A model generated the notes under the pieces. It was given only the letters and a program-made list of their open reading frames with translations. It did no database searches and had not been told where the DNA came from. A stretch of 13,884 nt of DNA from AR12 sp036265915 (lineage in GTDB: Bacteria > Methylomirabilota > Methylomirabilia > Rokubacteriales > CSP1-6): NCBI GenBank assembly GCA_036265915.1, contig DATAOC010000075.1, forward strand, positions 1-13,884, in the 5' to 3' direction. The position numbers and the translations under genes were made by a program. This document shows, piece after piece, positions 1 to 5,011 of the stretch (position 1 is the first letter of the stretch; the number at the start of each line of letters is the position of its first letter).

Positions 1-1
1 C

Positions 2-112
2 ACCGCCACGCCGACCTTCTTCGTGAACGGCACACCGCTGATCGGGGCGCAGCCGCCCGAGGCGTTTCGCGAGGCGATCGACGAGGCCCTGAAGCGCAGG
101 GCCGCGCGCTGA
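2..112 (+). CDS. DsbA-family thioredoxin-fold protein, C-terminal end (5' truncated by window)
   Basis: Only the last 36 codons are present; the gene begins before the window. The visible part reads through TPTFFVNG near its start, followed by a PLIGAQP segment and a charged helix ending in KRRAAR. The TPTFFVNG stretch is the cis-proline loop and following strand typical of DsbA/Thioredoxin_4 proteins, which act as thiol-disulfide oxidoreductases or glutathione-independent isomerases. The catalytic CxxC lies upstream and cannot be checked. Its TGA stop overlaps the ATG of the Rieske gene (ATGA), so the two are probably cotranslated. It could instead belong to the related 2-hydroxychromene-2-carboxylate isomerase branch, but the GxPTFFVNG context favours a periplasmic DsbA-like protein. 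Confidence 0.72.
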   Translation, partial: TATPTFFVNGTPLIGAQPPEAFREAIDEALKRRAAR

Positions 113-420
113 TGCCGTACGTGCGCGTGGCGCGCGCATCCGACATCCCGGTCGGCAAGGGGCGCTTCGTCGACCATGGCGCGCTGGCCGTGGCCGTGTT
201 CAATGCCGGCGGCGGCCGGTTCTACGCCGTGAGCGCGCTGTGCCCGCACGAGGACGGCCCGCTCGCCGAGGGCTGGGTGGAGGGCGACGCCGTCGTCTGC
301 CCATGGCACGGCTTCGACTTCGACCTCGCCAGCGGCGCCTGCCGCGTCGCCGACGACCTGTCGATCGGCGTGTACCCCACGCGCATCACCCAGGGCGTGG
401 TCGAGGTGGAGCTGCCGTGA
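112..420 (+). CDS. Small Rieske [2Fe-2S] ferredoxin, NirD/BphF-like
   Basis: A 102-residue single-domain protein carrying both halves of the Rieske cluster motif: C-P-H at residues 44-46 and C-P-W-H at 63-66. This gives the two cysteine and two histidine ligands (C44, H46, C63, H66), with the usual FDFDLASG strand after the second half. Size and the absence of a catalytic domain match electron-transfer Rieske ferredoxins of ring-hydroxylating dioxygenases and the small subunit of assimilatory nitrite reductase. There is no signal peptide, so it is expected to be cytoplasmic. It starts inside the stop of the DsbA-like gene and its own stop overlaps the cupin start by 4 bp. No oxygenase large subunit or nitrite reductase lies in the window, so the electron acceptor is unknown. 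Confidence 0.88.
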   Translation: MPYVRVARASDIPVGKGRFVDHGALAVAVFNAGGGRFYAVSALCPHEDGPLAEGWVEGDAVVCPWHGFDFDLASGACRVADDLSIGVYPTRITQGVVEVELP

Positions 421-782
421 CCGCGCCCGTGAGCGAGTACGTGAGTGTGGCGGCTTCCAGCTGGCAGCTGCGACGACCGGGCGTGCACTGGAAGGTGCTG
501 TACGAGGACGGTCCGCGGCAGACGGTCCTCGTGCGCTACGAGCCCGGCGCCCTCGTCCCGCGCCACCGCCACCTCGGGGAGGAGCAGATCTTCGTCCTCG
601 AAGGCAGCGTGTCCGACGACACGGGAACGTGCGGGGCGGGCGACTACGCCCGCCGGCCGCCCGGCTGCGTGCACAGCGTGCGCAGTCCCGGGGGCGCGCT
701 GGTCCTCGCGATCATGACCGGCGGCACCGAGCCCGTTCCCGAGGCAGGGGCGGCAGAGGGTGTGAACTCCAAACGCGGCTAG
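417..782 (+). CDS. Single-domain cupin protein (ChrR-like cupin type)
   Basis: A 121-residue protein with an essentially perfect cupin signature. Motif 1 runs from G44 to G63 with metal ligands H50, H52 and E56, and motif 2 from G75 with P81, G83 and the fourth ligand H86. The fold therefore binds one divalent metal. The length and one-domain architecture resemble ChrR-type anti-sigma cupin domains and small dioxygenase-like cupins, but no zinc-binding N-terminal anti-sigma domain is present, so an enzymatic or stress-sensing role is equally possible. The GTG start at 417 overlaps the Rieske stop (GTGA) and follows a GAGGTGGAG purine stretch at 403-411. An in-frame GTG at 429 is an alternative start. 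The tail after about residue 103 is low in recognisable structure. It is likely cotranscribed with the DsbA-like and Rieske genes. Confidence 0.85.
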   Translation: MTAPVSEYVSVAASSWQLRRPGVHWKVLYEDGPRQTVLVRYEPGALVPRHRHLGEEQIFVLEGSVSDDTGTCGAGDYARRPPGCVHSVRSPGGALVLAIMTGGTEPVPEAGAAEGVNSKRG

Positions 783-791
783 GGTACGACC

Positions 792-1148
792 ATGGGCGAA
801 CGCGCCGTGAAGCACGTGAGGAAGTTCCTGGGGCAGCGCCTGCGCGCGCTCCGCAAGCAGCGCGCTCTGAGCCAGGAGCGGCTCGGGGACCGGTCGGGTC
901 TGTCGGGCAAGTTCATCGGCGAGGTTGAACGCGGGGAGAAGTCGATCTCGATCGACAGCCTCTATCGTGTCTCGGTCGCGCTCGAGATCCCGCTGCGCGA
1001 GCTGACGGACGTCCGCGCCGACAAGCCGTCGGCCGTGCCGAGCGAGGAGGCGGAGAAGATCTTCGCGCTCGTCTCCGGCCGCCGGCGTCCCGAGGACATC
1101 CGCAAGGCCTACAAGGTTCTCGTCGCGATGTTCGGCCGGGCGTCATGA
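792..1148 (+). CDS. XRE-family helix-turn-helix transcriptional regulator
   Basis: A 118-residue protein with a cro/C1-type HTH at about residues 13-70: LGQRLRALRKQRALSQERLG, then the GLSGKFIGEVERGEKSIS recognition-helix region, then SIDSLYRVSVALEIPLREL. The second half (about 75-118) is a short charged helix without a known ligand domain, ending in a KAYKVLVAMF segment that could support dimerisation. The ATG at 792 lies about 7 nt after an AGGG. The gene sits 9 bp after the cupin stop and 4 bp before the LAB_N gene, so it could regulate either or its own unit. No operator-like inverted repeat is obvious immediately upstream. Small, constitutively folded XRE proteins like this are commonly local repressors; the target cannot be inferred. 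Confidence 0.9.
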   Translation: MGERAVKHVRKFLGQRLRALRKQRALSQERLGDRSGLSGKFIGEVERGEKSISIDSLYRVSVALEIPLRELTDVRADKPSAVPSEEAEKIFALVSGRRRPEDIRKAYKVLVAMFGRAS

Positions 1149-1152
1149 TCGA

Positions 1153-1431
1153 GTGACGAGCGATCAGCTCTGGCTCACCATCGGGCTGCTCGGCCAGGCG
1201 CTCTTCTCGGCGCGCTTCCTCGTGCAGTGGATCGCGTCCGAGCGGCGTGGGCGGAGCGTGGTACCGCGGGCATTCTGGTATTTTTCCGTGGGCGGCGGCT
1301 TGACGCTGCTTGCCTACGCGATCTACAAGCGCGATCCGGTGTTCATCCTGGGACAGGGCGCCGGCCTGTTCGTGTACACGCGCAACCTCTGGCTGATCTA
1401 CCGGCCGGCCCCGTCGGCGGCGCAGCACTGA
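1153..1431 (+). CDS. LAB_N-domain small membrane protein (lipid A biosynthesis N-terminal domain)
   Basis: A 92-residue hydrophobic protein matching, from memory, the LAB_N family (Pfam PF07578): GQALFSARFLVQWIASER near residues 14-31, P39-x-x-F41-W42 with YFSVGGG, and a C-terminal VFILGQGAGLFVYTRNLWLIY at about 63-83. Three membrane segments are predicted by eye at about 6-25, 39-58 and 62-84. The domain occurs as an N-terminal extension of some LpxB proteins or as a free protein, often next to a dolichyl-phosphate-mannose-type glycosyltransferase; its biochemical role is not settled. Here it stands alone with no LpxB or glycosyltransferase neighbour. GTG at 1153 is the only sensible start and follows the regulator stop by 4 bp; an ATG at 1145 is in another frame and closes at once. 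Confidence 0.85.
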   Translation: MTSDQLWLTIGLLGQALFSARFLVQWIASERRGRSVVPRAFWYFSVGGGLTLLAYAIYKRDPVFILGQGAGLFVYTRNLWLIYRPAPSAAQH

Positions 1432-1434
1432 TGC

Positions 1435-1440
1435 TACACT
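1435..1440 (+). promoter_or_regulatory. Possible -10 element (TACACT) for the aminotransferase-dehydrogenase pair
   Basis: TACACT followed by CCCC lies in the 40-bp gap after the LAB_N gene and is the most AT-rich spot there. A start site about 7 nt downstream would give a leader of about 25 nt carrying the AAGGAG site. The same TACA(A/C)TCCCC word precedes the amidohydrolase at 4999-5008. No convincing -35 hexamer is visible, so this is tentative. Confidence 0.35.
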
Positions 1441-1459
1441 CCCCGTAATTCCTGCCGTG

Positions 1460-1465
1460 AAGGAG
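1460..1465 (+). promoter_or_regulatory. Shine-Dalgarno site that sets the aminotransferase start at GTG 1472
   Basis: AAGGAG sits 6 nt before an in-frame GTG at 1472. The earlier in-frame GTG at 1457 overlaps this site and has no purine-rich sequence upstream, so 1472 is the better start. Confidence 0.75.
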
Positions 1466-1471
1466 ACGACG

Positions 1472-2692
1472 GTGCCGTCGACCATCAACTGGAGCCAGGT
1501 GTACACGCGTCCCACCCTCATGATCCCGGGCCCGACCGAGCTGGCCTTTCCCGTCATCCAGGCGCTGAACCAGCCGCCCACGATCCAGTACGATCGCGGC
1601 TTCGACGAAGGCGTGCTGGAGCCGACGACGCTCGCGCTGCGCGACGTCTTCCAGACGAAGCACGAGGTCATCATCATGCCGGGCTCCGGACGCACGGCGC
1701 TGGAGGCGGGCGCGCTCTCCGTGATCGAGCCGGGCGACCGTGTGCTCGTCGTCGGCGCCGGCTCCTTCGGCACGCTCATGCGCGAGATCATGAATCGCGT
1801 CGGCGCCGACATGACCGAGTTTCCGGTCGAGTGGGGCGCGCGGCTCGATCTGGACCGGCTCGCGCACGAGGCCGAGCGTCTGCGACCCAAGGCCATCACG
1901 CTCGTTCACAACGAGACGTCGACCGGCACCACCTACCCCGCGGCCGACGTCGGTCGCATCGCGCGCTCGGTGGGCGCGCTCTTCCTGCTCGACACGGTGT
2001 CGTCCATCGCGGGACTCGACGTGCGGACCGACGAGTGGGGCGTGGATCTGAACATGACGGGCTCGCAGAAATGCCTCGGCGCGCCACTCGGGATGTCGCT
2101 GGTGGCCGTCAGCCCCCGCGCGTGGGAAGCCATGGAGCGGCGCAAGGTGCGCGCGCACTCCTACGCGTATGACCTGCTCCGCTGGCGCGAGCAGTGGATT
2201 CCCGTCTCGCGCGGCGGCAAGGTGCCGGACGGAACGCCGCGGCGGCAGCCGGTGTCCATTCCCACCCAGCTCACCAGCGCGCTGCAGGTCGCGACGCGAC
2301 TCATCCTCGAGGAAGGCCTGCCCGCCCGCGTGCGCCGCCACGAGCTGGCCGGCACCGCCCTTCGCAAGGGTGTGGCCGCGATGGGCCTCGAGATGTTCCC
2401 CGACACGACCATCGCGTCCAACACCGTCTCCTGCGTGCGGGCGCCGAAGAACATCGACCCCGCCACCGTCGTGCAGCGCATGCGCGAGACGTACGGCATC
2501 CTGATCGGGACCGGCCTCGAGAAGATCCGCACGTTCACGCTGCGCATCGGGACGATGAGCCTGACCGCGAGCCCGCAGTACGTGCTGCCGACGCTCTCCG
2601 CGCTCGAGCTGACACTGCGCGATCTCGGCCACAAAGCCGAGCCGGGCGCCGGCGTCGCCGCCGCCCAGACCGTCTTCGCCGACGCCGCATGA
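1472..2692 (+). CDS. Class V PLP-dependent aminotransferase (alanine/serine-glyoxylate aminotransferase family)
   Basis: A 406-residue protein of the AGXT/SGAT/PucG group. Family marks are the PGPTELAF segment at 19-26, the GSGRTALEAG phosphate-binding region at 71-80, HNETSTGTTYP at 146-156, D174 in the DTVSS segment (pyridine-nitrogen partner), the Schiff-base lysine K200 in TGSQKCLGAP, and a late LRIGTMS with the arginine expected to bind the substrate carboxylate. Such enzymes move an amino group from serine, alanine or ureidoglycine to glyoxylate or pyruvate; the donor cannot be fixed from sequence. Length is normal for the family. The start at GTG 1472 was chosen because of AAGGAG 6 nt upstream. 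Its TGA overlaps the ATG of the hydroxyacid dehydrogenase (ATGA), which suggests coupled translation and a shared pathway, for example amino acid to 2-oxoacid to 2-hydroxyacid. Confidence 0.9.
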   Translation: MPSTINWSQVYTRPTLMIPGPTELAFPVIQALNQPPTIQYDRGFDEGVLEPTTLALRDVFQTKHEVIIMPGSGRTALEAGALSVIEPGDRVLVVGAGSFGTLMREIMNRVGADMTEFPVEWGARLDLDRLAHEAERLRPKAITLVHNETSTGTTYPAADVGRIARSVGALFLLDTVSSIAGLDVRTDEWGVDLNMTGSQKCLGAPLGMSLVAVSPRAWEAMERRKVRAHSYAYDLLRWREQWIPVSRGGKVPDGTPRRQPVSIPTQLTSALQVATRLILEEGLPARVRRHELAGTALRKGVAAMGLEMFPDTTIASNTVSCVRAPKNIDPATVVQRMRETYGILIGTGLEKIRTFTLRIGTMSLTASPQYVLPTLSALELTLRDLGHKAEPGAGVAAAQTVFADAA

Positions 2693-3651
2693 TCGTCGTC
2701 CCCGACGACTTTCCGAGCGTCTTCGAGAACACGCCAGCGCATGAGGCCGCGCGCAAGCTCGGCGAGACGAAGGTGTACGCGGCGCGCGGGGCCGACGACG
2801 AGCAGGAGCTGATCCGGCGCATCGATCGCGCGCGGGTGGCCATCAACATCCGCGCGCACGCGCGCTTCACCGACGGCGTGTTCGCCGCGTGCCCGCAGCT
2901 GAAGATGATCTCCATCTGGGGCACCGGGACCGACAACATCGACCTCGAGGCGGCCGGCCGGCGCGGCATCACCGTGTGCAACACGCCCGGTGTCAACGCC
3001 TTCGCCGTCGCCGAGCACACGCTGACGCTCATGCTTGCCGCCGGCCGGAAGATCGCGCGCATCGATCACGAGATGCGCGCGGGCGCCTGGCCGCGCGAGA
3101 TGCTCACCCAGTGTCTCGGCAAGACGGCCGGCGTGTTCGGGACCGGGGCCATCGGCGCCCGCGTGGCCACGCTGGCCAGGGCCATCGGCATGGACGTCCT
3201 GGCGTGGAGCGCGCGCGGCGACGAGGCGCACGTGCGGTCGCTCGGCGCACGGCCGGCCTCCAAGGACGAGATCCTGAGGACGGCGGACTTCGTGTCGCTG
3301 CACATCCGTCTCACCCCCGAGACGCGGGGCTTCCTCGGACGCAAGGAGCTCTCGCTCATGAAGCGGTCGGCGATCCTCGTCAACACCGGCCGCGGCGCGC
3401 TCGTGGAGCGCGACGCGCTGCTCGACGCGCTCGCCAACAAGAAGATCGCGGGCGCCGGGCTCGACGTCTTCCACGACGAGCCGCTCAAGGCCGGCGATCC
3501 GATCCTCGGCTTCGACTCGGTCGTGCTCTCCCCGCACAATGCGGGCCAGACGCCCGAGGTCATTCGCGACGGCCTGCTGCGCGCAGTGCGGAACGTCGAG
3601 AGCTTCCTGAAGGGATCGCCGACCGACGTCGTCGTTGCGCCCGTGAAGTAG
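2689..3651 (+). CDS. D-isomer-specific 2-hydroxyacid dehydrogenase (glyoxylate/hydroxypyruvate reductase-like)
   Basis: A 320-residue protein with all family landmarks: dinucleotide-binding GTGAIG at 151-156 after GVF, the catalytic triad R235 (LVNTGRGALV), E264 (DVFHDEP) and H283 (LSPHNAGQTPE), and the hinge helix AVAEHTLTLMLAAGR at 106-120. It interconverts a 2-oxoacid and a D-2-hydroxyacid using NAD(P)H in the cytoplasm. At the end of the second Rossmann strand the usual aspartate is missing: the sequence is LAWSAR (171-176), with serine at the acidic position and an arginine nearby, a pattern associated with NADP(H) use in glyoxylate/hydroxypyruvate reductases. It overlaps the aminotransferase stop by 4 bp; together they could process glyoxylate or hydroxypyruvate. 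Phosphoglycerate-dehydrogenase-like activity is possible, but no ACT or regulatory domain is present. Confidence 0.9.
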   Translation: MIVVPDDFPSVFENTPAHEAARKLGETKVYAARGADDEQELIRRIDRARVAINIRAHARFTDGVFAACPQLKMISIWGTGTDNIDLEAAGRRGITVCNTPGVNAFAVAEHTLTLMLAAGRKIARIDHEMRAGAWPREMLTQCLGKTAGVFGTGAIGARVATLARAIGMDVLAWSARGDEAHVRSLGARPASKDEILRTADFVSLHIRLTPETRGFLGRKELSLMKRSAILVNTGRGALVERDALLDALANKKIAGAGLDVFHDEPLKAGDPILGFDSVVLSPHNAGQTPEVIRDGLLRAVRNVESFLKGSPTDVVVAPVK

Positions 3652-3678
3652 CTGGGAACCTGCAGTGCCTGTGAGCTC

Positions 3679-3689
3679 GAGGAGGAGGG
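3679..3689 (+). promoter_or_regulatory. Strong Shine-Dalgarno site for the alanine-rich protein
   Basis: A run of GAGGAGGAGGG ends 6 nt before ATG 3696. It is one of the strongest ribosome-binding sites in the window and supports the next reading frame as a real, well-translated gene although the product is unrecognised. Confidence 0.7.
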
Positions 3690-3695
3690 CTGACC

Positions 3696-4067
3696 ATGGC
3701 GAAGCGACCGGTGCGGCAGAGTAATGGCGGCGCACGCAGCACGGCACAACCGGCCGGAGGCGGCCGCGCCGATCAGGCGCGCCGGGTGGCCTCCGAGGCC
3801 GCCAAGGCGGTGATCACGGGAATGGCGGACGTCGCGCGCGCGGTGGCCGAGGTCACGGCACCGGCAACCCGACGGACGATCGCGGCGGCGGAGGCGGCGG
3901 GCCGGGCCGCGGTAGACGGCGCGACGCAAGCGTCACAGACGGTCAGCGAGGTCTTCGTCGGCGCGGCCGAGGGCGCGCGCAAGGCCGTGTCGAGCACGGG
4001 CCGCGCCGCCGAGCGCGCGTCAGGAGCTCCGGCGAAAAAGCGCCGGCGCGCGAGCCGGAAGCGCTAG
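3696..4067 (+). CDS. Unrecognised alanine-rich, leucine-free basic protein
   Basis: I do not recognise a family. The 123-residue product is about 28 % alanine (35 residues) and contains no Leu, Trp, Tyr, Cys or His. The N-terminus (1-30) is Gly/Arg/Gln-rich and probably disordered; residues 35-111 look like a long amphipathic helix that can be laid out as seven 11-residue blocks; the tail KKRRRASRKR (114-123) is strongly basic. There is no signal peptide or membrane segment. The composition recalls phasin-like granule coat proteins, LEA-type 11-mer proteins and bacterial histone H1-like proteins, but none is demonstrated. The strong GAGGAGGAGGG site and clean ATG support translation. It lies 44 bp after the dehydrogenase and converges on the minus-strand deacetylase. 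Lack of rare-codon signs does not argue for transfer. Confidence 0.7.
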   Translation: MAKRPVRQSNGGARSTAQPAGGGRADQARRVASEAAKAVITGMADVARAVAEVTAPATRRTIAAAEAAGRAAVDGATQASQTVSEVFVGAAEGARKAVSSTGRAAERASGAPAKKRRRASRKR

Positions 4068-4087
4068 CGTCAAGACGTCCGGGGCGA

Positions 4088-4112
4088 CCGGGGTCAGCGT
4101 CGCTGGCCCCGG
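4088..4112. terminator. Hairpin at the convergent gene junction, possible bidirectional terminator
   Basis: CCGGGGTCAGCG and CGCTGGCCCCGG form two 12-nt arms around a single T, with one T-G mismatch (usable as a wobble pair in RNA). In practice this is a stem of about ten pairs with a short loop. It sits between the stop of the alanine-rich gene (4067) and the end of the minus-strand deacetylase, and overlaps the last six codons or so of the latter. No T-tract follows on either strand, so Rho-independent termination is uncertain. Confidence 0.4.
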
Positions 4113-4966
4113 TACCACTCGTAGATCTCCTCGCCGGTGGTCATCCACACGCCCTTCTTCTTCCGGATGTAGTCGTACACCGCCTCGAAGTACTTGATCC
4201 GGTGGGGCACGCCCGAGTTGTACGGGTGGACGGCGAGCGCCATCACGCGCGGCTGCCGCGCGCCTTCCGCGTAGAGGCGATCGAAGTGATCGGTGCAGCG
4301 GCGGAGCCACTCGTCGGACGTGTGGTGCTGGATGACCATCATCGGGATGTCGTTGAGCTCGATGGAGTACGGGACGGAGACGAGCGGTCCGTGCGTGGTG
4401 CGAATCTCGTACGGCTGCTCGTCGTTGACCCAGTCGGAAACGTACTCGATGCCCGCCTCCTTGAGCAGGTCGAGCGTCTCGAACGTCTCGGTGAGCCCGG
4501 GCCCCAGCCATCCCTTCGGCTTCTTGCCGGTGAATTTCTGGATGATGCCGATCGAGTCCCGGATGACGGCGCGCTGGTCGGGCTGGACGTGCATGGCGCC
4601 CTGCTTCACCGCGTGGCCCATGAACTCCCAGCCGGCGTCGAGCATCGCCTGCGCCACCCGCGGGTACGACAGGCACACGTTGGCATTGATCGAGGTCGTG
4701 GCCGGGATCTTGCGCCTGGTGAGCGCCTCGTGGAGTCGCCAGAAGCCCACGCGCATTCCGTACTCGTGCCACGCCCAGTTCGGAACGTCGGGCACCGTCT
4801 GCACGCCCTGCGGCGCGGTGAGGTACTGCCGCGCCATCGGCTTCTCGAAGTCCCACTCCTCGATGTTGACGATCGTCCACACCGCGATGCGGGCGCCCTT
4901 GGGCAGCTTCCACGGCTTGCGGTCCACGATGGCCGAGTAGTCGAAGCGCTCGTGCGGCAGTCTCAC
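4094..4966 (-). CDS. Polysaccharide deacetylase-fold protein of the PuuE (allantoinase)-like group
   Basis: A 290-residue protein of the NodB-like TIM-barrel family. It opens with RFDYSAIVDRKPWKLPKG, followed by a strand IAVWTIVNIEEW in place of the metal-binding TFDDG motif. Then come EYGMRVGFWRLHEAL, the GWEFMGHAVKQG segment, a TGKKPKGWLGPGLTET stretch, and late LAVHPYNSGVPHR. The order EYG-x-R-x-G-x-WR, then GW/GH, then TG-x-x-P-x-GW matches my memory of PuuE-type allantoinases, which hydrolyse allantoin without the usual metal set. The His residues of those enzymes are not all retained, so the substrate may be a different amide. The GTG start at 4966 has GGGAGGGG just upstream; longer extension on this strand is antisense to the amidohydrolase. 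It is divergent from the amidohydrolase operon across only 45 bp. Confidence 0.8.
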   Translation of the reverse strand: MRLPHERFDYSAIVDRKPWKLPKGARIAVWTIVNIEEWDFEKPMARQYLTAPQGVQTVPDVPNWAWHEYGMRVGFWRLHEALTRRKIPATTSINANVCLSYPRVAQAMLDAGWEFMGHAVKQGAMHVQPDQRAVIRDSIGIIQKFTGKKPKGWLGPGLTETFETLDLLKEAGIEYVSDWVNDEQPYEIRTTHGPLVSVPYSIELNDIPMMVIQHHTSDEWLRRCTDHFDRLYAEGARQPRVMALAVHPYNSGVPHRIKYFEAVYDYIRKKKGVWMTTGEEIYEWYRGQRR

Positions 4967-4969
4967 GTG

Positions 4970-4977
4970 CCCCTCCC
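4970..4977 (-). promoter_or_regulatory. Shine-Dalgarno site of the deacetylase gene, fixes its GTG start
   Basis: On the minus strand GGGAGGGG precedes CAC and the GTG at 4966, placing the GGAGG core about 5 nt from the start. It rejects the much longer open frame that continues upstream to 5827. Confidence 0.7.
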
Positions 4978-4991
4978 GGGTCGAAGTGGGC

Positions 4992-5004
4992 TCTATAGTA
5001 CAAT
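4992..5004. promoter_or_regulatory. Divergent AT-rich promoter core between deacetylase and amidohydrolase operon
   Basis: The 45-bp gap holds TCTATAGTACAAT. Read on the plus strand it gives TACAAT (4999-5004) exactly 7 nt before the GTG at 5012. Read on the minus strand it gives TACTAT, about 28 nt before the deacetylase GTG, leaving a leader of about 20 nt with the Shine-Dalgarno site. Overlapping -10 elements on both strands are a known layout of bidirectional bacterial promoters. No good -35 hexamers are visible. Confidence 0.45.
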
Positions 5005-5011
5005 CCCCGCC

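Noticed and set aside
240..416. N-terminal extension of the cupin frame into the Rieske gene
   Set aside because: The extension is Arg-rich out-of-frame translation of the Rieske gene; the cupin begins at the GTGA overlap with a purine-rich ribosome site.
1457..1471. Earlier GTG start for the aminotransferase
   Set aside because: It overlaps the AAGGAG site that serves GTG 1472 and has no ribosome site of its own.
2161..3747. Long minus-strand open frame (528 codons) opposite the aminotransferase and dehydrogenase
   Set aside because: It lies fully antisense to two genes with complete catalytic motifs; its translation is Arg/His/Ala-rich without any domain, as expected for a high-GC shadow.
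4202..5011. Upstream extension of the amidohydrolase frame
   Set aside because: Antisense to the deacetylase; the family begins with the DIHAH segment just after GTG 5012.
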